Positions 11,217 to 19,576 of a stretch of 64,000 nt of DNA are shown in pieces. Origin of the DNA: JACVRX01 sp046726315. GTDB lineage: Bacteria; Actinomycetota; Actinomycetes; Jiangellales; Jiangellaceae. Each line of letters opens with the position of its first letter. Positions within the stretch are counted from its first letter, which is position 1. The notes under the pieces were generated by a model. That model was given only the letters and a program-made list of their open reading frames with translations, was not told the origin of the DNA and searched no databases. The position numbers and the translations under genes are program-made. The stretch spans positions 60,364 to 124,363 of the forward strand of contig JBKPAG010000004.1 in assembly GCA_046726315.1 (NCBI GenBank), given 5' to 3'.

Positions 11217-11709
11217 CCGCGAGCACCGCCTCGACGACCTCGTCGGGGGTTCGCCCCGCAGTATCCACCGTCGACGTTGCCACGGCGCTGTATATCGGGC
11301 GGCGTTCGTCGATCATGCGCTTGAGCTCTGCGCGGGGATTCCCGAACAGGACCGGGCGGTCCCGGCTCAACCCGATCCGCGCGGCCGCGTCCGCGAGTCC
11401 GGCGTCGAGGAACACGACGTTGTGTCCGACGAGCAGCCGACGGGTGCCGTCATCGAGGACGGCGCCGCCGCCAACTGCCAGCACGCCGTCGTGCCCTGTC
11501 AACGCGGCCGCCACGGCAGCACGTTCGAGGTCCCGAAAGGCCCGCTCGCCGTCGTCGACGAAGATGTCTCCGATCGGTTTGCCGGCAATCACCTCGATGT
11601 CAAGGTCGACGTCCCGAAAGATCACGCCCAGGCGCTTGGCCAACAGCCGACCCACCGTGGTCTTGCCCGACCCGGGGACCCCGACCAGCACGACCCGCGG
11701 GGTCACCAC
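11206..11709 (-). CDS. aroK: Shikimate kinase
   Basis: Phosphorylates shikimate at the 3-hydroxyl. The 167-residue NMP-kinase fold has Walker A GVPGSGKTT at about residues 9-17, the shikimate-binding DVDLDIE (with the following FRDLE) and GGGAV, and the LID segment LSRDRPVLF. It starts with GTG at 11709, overlapping the aroC end by 7 bases, and its own end overlaps aroB by 11. The three aro genes are thus one translational unit. Confidence 0.95.
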   Translation of the reverse strand: MVTPRVVLVGVPGSGKTTVGRLLAKRLGVIFRDVDLDIEVIAGKPIGDIFVDDGERAFRDLERAAVAAALTGHDGVLAVGGGAVLDDGTRRLLVGHNVVFLDAGLADAAARIGLSRDRPVLFGNPRAELKRMIDERRPIYSAVATSTVDTAGRTPDEVVEAVLAVVG

Positions 11710-12893
11710 GCGGCGACGACGCCCGGCACGGCGTCGAGATAGGCACGGTAGTTACGAGCAGTCTCGGTCACCGAGTCCCCGCCGAACTTCTCCAGGGCGG
11801 CGTCAGCCAGCACCAGCGCCACCATCGCCTCGGCGATGACACCAGCGGCAGGAACGGCGCATACGTCGGACCGTTGATGGTGGGCGGCCGCAGCCTCCCC
11901 GGTGGCGGTGTCGATTGTGCGCAGCGCACGGGGGACAGTCGAAATCGGCTTCATGGCAGCTCGCACGCGCAGCGGCTCGCCGGTCGACATCCCACCTTCG
12001 GTGCCACCCGAATGGCCCGACGACCGCCGCACGCCATCCGGGGTCGCGATGATCTCGTCGTGCGCCGCCGAGCCCCGTGCTCTCGCGGACGCCAAGCCGT
12101 CGCCAACCTCGACTGCCTTGATCGCCTGAATACCCATCAGGGCGCCGGCCAGCCGCGCGTCCAATCGCCGGTCCCAGTGAACGTAGCTGCCGAGCCCGGG
12201 CGGCAACCCGTACGCCAGCACCTCCACCACACCACCGAGGGTGTCGCCCTCGGAGTGGGCAGCGTCGACCTCGGCCACCATCCGGGCGCCCGTCGCCGAG
12301 TCGAAGCAGCGCAGCGGATCTTCGTCGAGACGTCGGACGTCGTCCGGGTCCGGCACGATGCCGTCGGGAGCGACCACCGTGCCGACGGCAACCGTGTGGC
12401 TCACCAGGCGAACCCCGTACGCCTGCTCCAAAAACCGCGCACCGATGGCTCCCAGGGCCACGCGCGCCGCGGTTTCGCGGGCGCTCGCCCGCTCGAGTAC
12501 CGGCCGAGCTTCGTCGAAGCCGTACTTCTGCATTCCCGCCAGATCCGCGTGCCCCGGCCGTGGGCGGGTGAGCGGGGCATTGCGCGCAAGGCCGTCGAGG
12601 ACCTCCCGCGCAACCGGGTCGGCTGCCATGACCTGTTGCCATTTTGGCCACTCGGAGTTGCCGACCCGGACGGCAACCGGTGCCCCGATCGTCACACCGT
12701 GGCGGACGCCCCCGAGGAAGCTCACCTCGTCCCGTTCGAAGCTCATCCGGGCACCGCGTCCATAGCCGAGCCGGCGTCGGGCCAGGGCTGTCGCGAGATC
12801 GTCGGTCGTTACCCGGACACCCGCCGGAAGCCCCTCCAGGATCGCGCACAGGGCGGGCCCATGCGACTCCCCTGCGGTGAGCCAGCGCAACAT
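11703..12893 (-). CDS. aroC: Chorismate synthase
   Basis: Final step of the shikimate pathway: EPSP to chorismate, FMN-dependent. I chose the ATG at 12893 (MLRWLTAGESHGPAL), which has AAGGA nine bases upstream and gives 396 residues, matching the family. The open frame extends 70 codons further upstream but with no family sequence. Signatures include GESHGPAL, GRGARMSFERDEVSFLGG, RPRPGHADLAG and SGHSGGTEGGMSTGEPLRVR. Upstream of it the ancestral neighbour (a prepilin peptidase) has been displaced by a 9.6-kb insertion. Confidence 0.96.
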   Translation of the reverse strand: MLRWLTAGESHGPALCAILEGLPAGVRVTTDDLATALARRRLGYGRGARMSFERDEVSFLGGVRHGVTIGAPVAVRVGNSEWPKWQQVMAADPVAREVLDGLARNAPLTRPRPGHADLAGMQKYGFDEARPVLERASARETAARVALGAIGARFLEQAYGVRLVSHTVAVGTVVAPDGIVPDPDDVRRLDEDPLRCFDSATGARMVAEVDAAHSEGDTLGGVVEVLAYGLPPGLGSYVHWDRRLDARLAGALMGIQAIKAVEVGDGLASARARGSAAHDEIIATPDGVRRSSGHSGGTEGGMSTGEPLRVRAAMKPISTVPRALRTIDTATGEAAAAHHQRSDVCAVPAAGVIAEAMVALVLADAALEKFGGDSVTETARNYRAYLDAVPGVVAAW

Positions 12894-13284
12894 GGCCGCA
12901 TCCTTACACCGAAGTGCCCGCTTGGGTTCAGCGGCCCAGGTACGCGTCCAGCAATTGTCCTCCTGTAGGGTCTCGGCGCTCATGTCATCCGGGCCGGCTG
13001 GGGACCTTGCGGTTTTCGTTCTTGTCTCAGTGGGTGTCATCGGGGCGAGTCCCAAAGTGGTGGCATTTCCTTGGACAGCAGTCGCACCGGCCTGCGTCCT
13101 CAAGTTGCCATCGTGGATCTTCCGAGGCCGCGGTGGCGGGCGGGGCTCCAGGACGCGCTGGTCTTGCCCTGCGGGCAGGTGACCTGCCGCGTCATGTCGT
13201 GCTGCACCTCATGCGCTTCACGCGGGTCGGGTTCGGCGTGTCGAGGTCCTGACCAGAGGAACCGCCTGCAGAGCGGATGATCGG
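12894..13284. other. Intergenic stretch between aroC and tetR; possible element end
   Basis: No convincing gene. The only open frame here is the upstream extension of aroC. Two near-identical direct repeats occur, TGTCATCCGGG at 12983-12993 and TGTCATCGGGG at 13035-13045. A related minus-strand TGTCGCCGGGC occurs near the far end of the insertion (about 22480-22490). The opposite orientation would suit transposon end sites, but the match is short and I could not define terminal inverted repeats. Confidence 0.3.
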
Positions 13285-13917
13285 TCAGGACGTGGCCCCG
13301 GCTTTGGCCGCGGCGCCCTCGATGACTACCTCCAGACACTCGCGGAACAGATCGTCCACGGTGCGGCCGGGTCGGAAGTATTCGGTGACCGCGGCCACCA
13401 CGGTCGGGTGCTGCTGGGCGAATGTGGCCATGTCGAAGTTCTTCAGCGCTGCCGCGTCCGGGCGGGGGGCCTGTTCTTCGAGGACGTGGCCGACCGTGAA
13501 GCGCTGGACGGTCAGGACGATCACGCGGGCCTGTCGCAACGGGATGCCGCGCGCCACCAGGGTACTCATTGCCAGTTCGGAGATTGCTGCCATGGTGAGG
13601 GAGAGCTGGGAGGCCGAGATGACCCGGGCGCCGTCCGGATGGGCGAGCAGCGCTCGGCGCAGCCGCTCGGCGAGGCCGCTTAGCCAGTCCTGCCAGTGTT
13701 GATCCGGCTCGGGCGGTGACATGTCGCCGAACTGCTGGTCGAGGATTGCGTCGGCAATCGCGGTGACCAGGGCCGCCTTGTTGGGCAGATGCCAGTAGAG
13801 GGTCGGCGATTGCACGCCTAGCCGTGCGGCGAGTTTGCGCGTCGTCACGCCGTCGAGACCCTCGGCGTCCAGCAGGGCGACGGCCTCGGCGACGATCCGC
13901 TGTCGGTCCAACGTCAA
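13285..13917 (-). CDS. TetR-class repressor with tet-operator-type recognition helix
   Basis: A 210-residue regulator closely resembling classical TetR. The helix-turn-helix reads VTTRKLAARLGVQSPTLYWH (about residues 24-43), against TTRKLAQKLGVEQPTLYWH in transposon TetR, so most operator-contacting residues are retained. The C-terminal ligand and dimer domain contains FTVGHVLEEQAPRP, the position of the TetR tetracycline pocket. Translation starts at TTG 13917, eight bases after GGGAGG. Two tet operators lie between it and the divergent plus-strand genes, so it very likely represses both itself and them. The inducer is unknown, and no tetA is present. Confidence 0.9.
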   Translation of the reverse strand: MTLDRQRIVAEAVALLDAEGLDGVTTRKLAARLGVQSPTLYWHLPNKAALVTAIADAILDQQFGDMSPPEPDQHWQDWLSGLAERLRRALLAHPDGARVISASQLSLTMAAISELAMSTLVARGIPLRQARVIVLTVQRFTVGHVLEEQAPRPDAAALKNFDMATFAQQHPTVVAAVTEYFRPGRTVDDLFRECLEVVIEGAAAKAGATS

Positions 13918-13937
13918 ATTCGGTACCTCCCGTCAGC

Positions 13938-13956
13938 ACTCTATCAGTGATAGAGT
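13938..13956. promoter_or_regulatory. tet operator, copy 1
   Basis: ACTCTATCAGTGATAGAGT is a perfect 19-base palindrome with the core CTATCAGTGATAG of the Tn10 tet operators. It is centred at 13947, twenty bases from the centre of the second operator (two helical turns). It lies between the divergent tetR-like gene and the 13988/14233 genes. Confidence 0.93.
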
Positions 13957-13957
13957 T

Positions 13958-13976
13958 CCCCTATCACTGATAGAGA
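13958..13976. promoter_or_regulatory. tet operator, copy 2
   Basis: CCCCTATCACTGATAGAGA matches the tetO2 sequence TCCCTATCAGTGATAGAGA at 17 of 19 positions. It ends six bases before the ATG at 13982 and immediately precedes the ribosome binding site AGAAGG of the small gene. A bound repressor would therefore block transcription of the plus-strand genes. Confidence 0.93.
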
Positions 13977-13987
13977 GAAGGATGAAG

Positions 13988-14233
13988 ATGACAAACGAGC
14001 GCTCGTTCCGCGGCCTGCTGCACTGGGCGACACATCGCATTCCCGGAGTCCCCGCGCATGCCGAGCGGCCGTCCGGACACCAGGGCACGGCGGTCCACGG
14101 CTGCGCGCGTCGCCGCGGCGTCGCGCCTCACTCTTCGCCGAACCACAGGTGGAACCACTCGCCCGCCCGCCCTCCCCGGTTCATGCGGGCCTGGCAGCGC
14201 CGGATCGCGGCGCTCTTCGGTCAGGAGCTGTGA
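13988..14233 (+). CDS. Small orphan protein under tet operator control
   Basis: An 81-residue basic, Pro/His-rich ORF starting MTNERSFRGLLHWATHRIPG. The ATG at 13988 is preferred because AGAAGG lies six bases upstream; an ATG at 13982 sits too close to it. The stop shares a base with the start of the oxidoreductase gene (TGATG), so it is probably co-translated with it. I recognise no domain, signal peptide or membrane segment. It could be a leader-type ORF serving only coupling, or a true small protein. Confidence 0.55.
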   Translation: MTNERSFRGLLHWATHRIPGVPAHAERPSGHQGTAVHGCARRRGVAPHSSPNHRWNHSPARPPRFMRAWQRRIAALFGQEL

Positions 14234-15192
14234 TGAAGGCGGCGGTGTTGCACGAGATCGGTGGCATCCCTCGCTACGAGAACTTCCCAGATCCCGTGGC
14301 CGGCGACGACGAGGTGGTCATTGACGTGAAGGCGGTCGAGGTCGAGAACGTCGACAAGCGCATCGCGGCCGGCACGCACTACGCGAGCCAGCAGTACATC
14401 GCCCAGTTGCCGGCGATTCCCGCCTTCGACGGCATCGGCGCACTGCCGGACGGCACAGTCGTCGGGTTCGGCAACCCACGTCAGCCCTATGGCGCGCTCG
14501 CCGAGAAGACCGTGGTGCCCAAGGGCGCATACGTGCCGATCGCGGAGGGTATCGATCCGGCGATCGCGACCGTGCTGGGCACGGCGATCACCGGCATGTC
14601 CATCAAGACCGCCGCTGGCTTCGTGCCGGGCGAGACCGTGCTCGTGCAGGGCGCCACCGGGGTCGCGGGGCGACTCGCGGTGAAGGTGGCGCGGCTACTT
14701 GGCGCCGGACGGATCATCGCGACCGGCCGCGACGACGACCAACTGCGTGAGGTACAAACCCTTGGCGCCGATACGGTGATCAACACCGCCGTACCGGACG
14801 AAGCGCTGGCGCAGGCGTACCTCGATGCCAAGGGGGATGGCTACGACGTCGTGCTGGACTACCTCTGGGGCCGACCCACCGAGATCCTGTTGCGATCGCT
14901 GGTCCCGCAGTCATTCGCGTTCCCCAAGCCGACCCGGCTGATCCAGATCGGCGAGTCGGCCGGCGCCGGGCTCGTTCTCGCTGCGGAGAGCCTGCGCACC
15001 TCCGGGGTCGAGATTTACGGTGCGGCCAAAGGGCTCGGCCAAGAGACCATGCATGAGGTGTATGGCCAGGTCGTGACGTGGGCGCAGTCCGGCGAGCTGA
15101 CGTTCGACGTGGTGAAGGTCCCACTGAGCGATATCGAGACCGCTTGGCAACGCACCGATCTCCGGGGCAGCAGACTCGTCGTGGTGCCGTGA
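14233..15192 (+). CDS. Medium-chain dehydrogenase/reductase, quinone-oxidoreductase type
   Basis: Probably an NADPH-dependent reductase of quinones or enones in the cytoplasm. The 319-residue protein starts MKAAVLHEIGG at the ATG overlapping the upstream stop. It has the GroES-like N-terminal half and the Rossmann motif VLVQGATGVAGRLAVKVARL (about residues 137-156), followed by ATGRDDDQL. The structural and catalytic zinc cysteines are absent, which places it with QOR-like MDRs. It is expressed from the tetO region together with the small ORF. The substrate is unknown; a role in detoxifying the TetR ligand is an inference. Confidence 0.88.
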   Translation: MKAAVLHEIGGIPRYENFPDPVAGDDEVVIDVKAVEVENVDKRIAAGTHYASQQYIAQLPAIPAFDGIGALPDGTVVGFGNPRQPYGALAEKTVVPKGAYVPIAEGIDPAIATVLGTAITGMSIKTAAGFVPGETVLVQGATGVAGRLAVKVARLLGAGRIIATGRDDDQLREVQTLGADTVINTAVPDEALAQAYLDAKGDGYDVVLDYLWGRPTEILLRSLVPQSFAFPKPTRLIQIGESAGAGLVLAAESLRTSGVEIYGAAKGLGQETMHEVYGQVVTWAQSGELTFDVVKVPLSDIETAWQRTDLRGSRLVVVP

Positions 15193-15685
15193 CCGGCGGG
15201 CAGGATCGCTAGCCGCTGCGCCACAAAGTCAGTGCGTGCCGACATCCGGTACGTCGCGCGGTTCAATATGGCCCGCCAGGACCGCAACGATGGCGCTCCC
15301 ACGTCGGTGCCGGAAATGACATCCATCCAGGTCAGGCCAGCTGGACGGATCGCAGGCTGCCTGCCGTGCCGGGGCCAGTTTGGTGATCGGTTCCCAGGGG
15401 CTGGGGCGAACGCGTGCGGCGAGAGCGACGCCGCTGTCGATGCTGGCAAGTAGCGCGCGGCCGAAGGGGTCCGGCGGGGTGGCCGGCCGGCGGCCTGAGC
15501 GACACTCCCGCGCATGCGCGGGCCGTTGATCCGGCAGTCGACGACGGGCCGGGGCGGCGCGTCGGGAGGCGCGCCACCGTCGTGAGGGGCGTACCGGGAT
15601 CCTGGCGCATGGAACCGGATGTGTCAGGGCCGGGCCCGCCCGAGTGTCGGTGCGGTGATCCTGCGGCAACGTGGATCAGCGGGGG
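15193..15685. other. Gene-free stretch between the oxidoreductase and tniQ
   Basis: About 490 bases of very high GC. The several overlapping short frames on both strands look like shadows; none has a plausible ribosome binding site or a recognisable product. It contains GTGTCAGGGCCGGGC near 15620 and TGTCGGTGCGGTGATC near 15645, which vaguely resemble the TGTC-led sequences near the other end of the transposition module. No end could be fixed. Confidence 0.3.
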
Positions 15686-18438
15686 TCACCGTTGCCCGGC
15701 AGGTTGATCTCGCGCTACTTGGCCGGACGGAGCTGCGCGGCTCAGGGTGGGAGGTACCCGGGCGCGGCGCTTGGCGGCGCGGACCGCGGCGATGACCTCC
15801 TGTCCCAGTTTGGTGGGTTGCATGGTGCGTCGGTTGTCGAGGCGTTCCAGGAGCGGTTGGCCGTATTCGTGTTCGAGGCGGTTGATGTGGTCGATGAGGG
15901 TGGCGATGTGGATGCCGAGGGCGGTGGCGGCCTTGCCGAAGGTGGGGTGCAGGGTGGCGTCGGCGAAGCGGTGGAGGCGTTGCCACGCGTTCGGTCCGGT
16001 GATCGCTGGGCGGAGCAGGGGTGGAGCCGCGGCTGCGGCGGCGGGCACGTTCATGCGGGCGGCGCGGTGGCGTTGGATAGGTATTTGGTAGATCTTGGCC
16101 CAGTGGTGCAGGGTGGACTTGGCCATGCCCTTCTCGCGAGCCAGGTCGGCGAGGCTGCGCTGGTGGTTGAGGTACTGGTCGAGCATCCAGTCGCGGGGCA
16201 GGGCAGGGTGCGATCGGTGGGGGTCGTTGTTACCGCCGCGGACCGGGATGCGGTATTCGGCGGCGAGCCGGGCTGCGGTGCCGCGGACCAGGCCGACGCG
16301 GTGGTCGATCTGCGCCAGGGAGAGCTGCTCGCCGCGGTGGTAGCGGGCCAGTAGGTCCGGGGGAAGGATCTCGCGGATGGGCGCTCGGGCGGCCGGGTCG
16401 TAGGTCGGGCGTGGGGCGGGGTGGTGCAGGAGCAGGGTGTGGACGGTGTAGCTGCTGACGCCCAGGCGGCGGCCGGCGGTGGCGGTTCCGGCCCGATCGC
16501 CGTGGACGAGGTGGTGCAGTAGGTCCAGGTCGATCTGGCGGATGTCTGCTCCGGGTAGGTCCAGTCCGTCCAGCAGGTCCAGCGGCGGGCACCAGGTGAC
16601 TGGCTCGCCGCCCGCACCCTGCCGCGCCAGGAATCGTGCCGCTGCGGCGTGCAGCCCGTCGGCCAGCAGCGGGGTGAGCGTGGTGGGGAATGCGTTCATC
16701 TTGGCGCGAAACGCTGCCGTGGCCGGGCCGGTGCCGAACGGGGCCAGGGGCGCCGGCATGCCGCTGATCCGTTCGAACAGCACGGCGCGGGCCACGTGCC
16801 ACCGGATGGGTTGCCCTGCTCTGGTGCCGGCGGCGCGGCAGATCCGGCTCCACTCGGCCTGTGGGAGGAGGCGGCGGTAATCCAGCCGGCGGCGGCGCCG
16901 CTGGTAGCCGATCGGAACCGTGTGGTTGTCGAGGTGGTCGACCAGCCGCAGCATCGCTGCGGCGATCTGCGGCCAGTGCACGTTGGCGTGCAGCATCTGC
17001 ACGACGGTTGAGATCTCAAAGCAGCGGGTGACCGATCCCAACTGCTGCGCGATCTCGGTGAGATTCAAGCGGCTACCAGGCAGTAACAGCGCGGCAGATA
17101 GGACAGGCCGCAGGACCCGGATGTGGGCGCCTTGGGGTGGGCTGATCCGGACGGTCCATTCCGGCCAGAACAGGCTCGGGATCGCCCCGAGACGACGTCG
17201 CAGATCTGTCTCGTCAAGGTCGGGCTGTCGGGGCAAGGGGGACGCGGTGCGGTAGCGCGGCTGGTCGGTGGGGCGGAGCCGCTCGCCCAGGGCGGTCAGT
17301 TGCACCCCACGGAGCACGCTCGTGGTGGTGGTACCCAGTCGTCGACATTGGACGGCGTGATGACGATGGCGCGGCGCCCGCGCGGCACGGTGACCAGTGG
17401 CTGCACGACCCAGGCGGCGTCGCGGGGGTCGGCGCGACCGAGGACCGTGCTGGCGGCGATGACACCCGCGGCGACGCCGGCGGCGCTGGCGGGGGCGACC
17501 GTGCCGGGTCGCTTCTGGGCCCGGGTCGGATTGCGCTGGTGCTCGTCGCGGGCCAGCGCGACGAGGTGCGTGGTGACCGGGTCGTCGGGCAGCATCCCGG
17601 CCAGCTCCAGCTGCGGCCCGTTGCCGCCTTCGGGATTCAGGATGTGGGCGGCGACCCGGCCGGCGATCGACCGGATGTCCGCCAACGCGGCGAGGGCCGG
17701 CTGCGGTTGGCGGGCGTAGACGCCGAACTCGGCCGTGCCTGAAGCGAACATCGCCGCCAGCGTCTGTTGGGCGTGCAGGGCGGGATGGTCGGCAGGCAGG
17801 GTGATGGTTTCGGCTTGGCGCAGGTCGCCGTGGCAGCGCACGTGTGCCCCGGTGCGGCCACGCAGCGGCCGGTGGGTGCGCGGATCCACCGGGTGCGCGC
17901 AGAAGCCGGGGCGGGGTGGCTCGTGTTCGCCGGAGGCTCGGGTGCGTTGGTCGCGCCGGCAGTGAGGGCACCAGTCGGCCAGCAGCCGTCGATGCGTCAG
18001 GCAGGCGAAGGTCCAGTTCAGCCGCCACCGCAACAGCCAGCGCCCACCCGATTCGGTCAGGCACTGCGGGCAGTAGCGGGAGCCGACGGCGCGGCGCCAC
18101 AGGGTACGGATGTTGACCCGCCGAGCCGCGTGGTCGATGACCACGGCCCGCTGGTCGTACTGGGCCAGCGTCATCGCGCGGATCTTGTCGGCCGGCGTAC
18201 CGGTGGCGTGGGCGATGGCGTCGGCCTCGGCCGGTCGCAGCAGGATGTTGCAGTCGGCCGGAACGTCCAGCGCCCGGTCGGCGTGGCGGCGGGCGCCGCG
18301 AGCCAGACCGATGGCGGGCAGCAGGTCCGCTACGGCAACCTGAAGCCGGTGCGCGAGCGCATCGAACCACGAGTCGAGGGCCTGACCAGGCCGCGGTGGT
18401 ACCCGGAGCGGCAGCACCCGCGGCCAGCTCCCGCTCAC
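15686..18438 (-). pseudogene. tniQ: Long TniQ/TnsD-family target selector, frameshifted
   Basis: TniQ/TnsD proteins bind the target site and recruit TnsC. Translation starts at GTG 18438, sharing a base with the tnsC stop. The N-terminal part (SWPRVLPLRVPPRPGQALDS) is the typical TniQ opening. It is followed by a zinc-binding domain with Cys123/Cys126 (CPQC), Cys146/His149 and Cys157/Cys160 (CPHC). Near 17308-17330 the frame shifts (one base lost around VDDW) and continues as LRGVQLTALGERLR down to 15686. The restored product would be about 917 residues, much longer than Tn7 TnsD (508). The C-terminal half has repeated helix-turn-helix-like segments (SLADLAREKGMAKSTLHHWA, TFGKAATALGIHIATLIDHI), suggesting specific DNA reading. 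Confidence 0.82.
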
Positions 18439-19576
18439 TATGCCCGCCGGGCCGGCTTCGGTGCCGGTGTACTGCGTAGCCGGCCCGCCGCGAGGGCGGT
18501 CTCCAGTTCGCGGCGGCCCTTCTCGGCCGCCGCGTCGATCTTGACTTGGTCCAGCAGGTCGCGGTCAACCGTTCCTCACCGATGCGGATCGCCCGTTGGC
18601 AGCCTCGGTTGATCAGGGTCATCAGCGATCCGATATGGCCGGTGCTGCGGGCGAACAGGTAGTCACCCAGGCCCTCCGCGAGCATCCCCGGCTGCTTACG
18701 GGACAGCACCAGCCGCTGCTCAATGGCCAGGAGCAGCCGCCGCCAATCCTGCCGCCCGCTGTCGGTATCGATCAGAAACGGGGCCATGCCCAACGGGGTG
18801 GTACGCCGCCCGGTCTGGGCCAGAATCGCGTTGCCGTAGTCGCTGCCCTCGCTGAACAAGCCCTTGGCCGCCAACCCGACACCGATGAACACCAGGGTGA
18901 CCGGGAACTCGTTGGCGATGTACTTGAGATGGTTGGACACCTCCACCCCGTTCTTGTCCTTCCACCGCAGGAAGGTGCAGGTCATCGACCACCAGCAGCC
19001 TCACCTGGCACGACAGCACACAGTCCAAGGCCCGGTGGGCGAACTGGGCCGTAGTGCCACGCACCGCGCCCGGGTGACCGAAGAACTCCAGCATCGCCCG
19101 GTTGAAGTCCTTCATCCCGGTGTTGCCGGTCAACCCGACCCGACACACCGGCCACCGCTCATGCCCGTCCGCGGTGTACTCGCCGTGCTCGGCGATCTCC
19201 CGCAGGTGGAACTGCTTGGCGAACGCCAACACCGACGTCGTCTTCCCCAGCCCCGGGAAGGCGTCCACCGCGACCGCACCCTTGGCTTTATCGCCGTCTT
19301 GCAGGTTGCTGTCCACGATGTCCCACAGGTCCTCATGCAACTCGGCCAACTGCGGGTGCGGAGCGGCCCGAGGTTGGCGTGCCACTCCCGCCGCCGACGG
19401 TTGTAGACCGCCAACTCCGCCGCGTCCAAGGCGCGGAGCCGCTTCATCGACAGCGTCTCGGGTTGCGTTCGCAGCGGCGCCTGGACCATGCGGCGCCAGC
19501 CCTCCTTGCGGGCCAGGGTCAGGTTGTCCAAACCGCACCCGTCGTCGCCAGCATCTCGCCCTCCGCCGCCGTTCAC
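18438..19576 (-). pseudogene. tnsC: TnsC/TniB-type AAA+ ATPase, three frameshifts
   Basis: TnsC links target selector and transposase. Pieces in three reading frames join into one protein. MNGGGGRDAGDDGCGL to HANLGPL is followed, after a shift at about 19350-19360, by QLAELHEDLWDIVDSNLQDG, Walker A DAFPGLGKTT and Walker B LLVVDDLH. After a shift at 18972-18978 come FLRWKDKNGVEVSNHLKYIA and the sensor region. After a shift at 18560-18566 come DLLDQVKIDAAAEKGRREL and the end APKPARRA. The start overlaps the tnsB stop by 4 bases. As it stands no functional ATPase can be made. Confidence 0.85.

Noticed and set aside
13285..15192. Tetracycline resistance determinant
   Set aside because: The regulator and operators are tet-like, but there is no efflux pump, ribosome protection protein or TetX-type monooxygenase. 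The neighbouring enzyme is a quinone-oxidoreductase-like MDR.
15686..18985. A single 1,099-codon open frame on the minus strand
   Set aside because: Its first part encodes the end of TnsC and its last part the C-terminal half of TniQ, with Arg/Pro-rich nonsense between. It is created by frameshifts in two genes and is not one protein.
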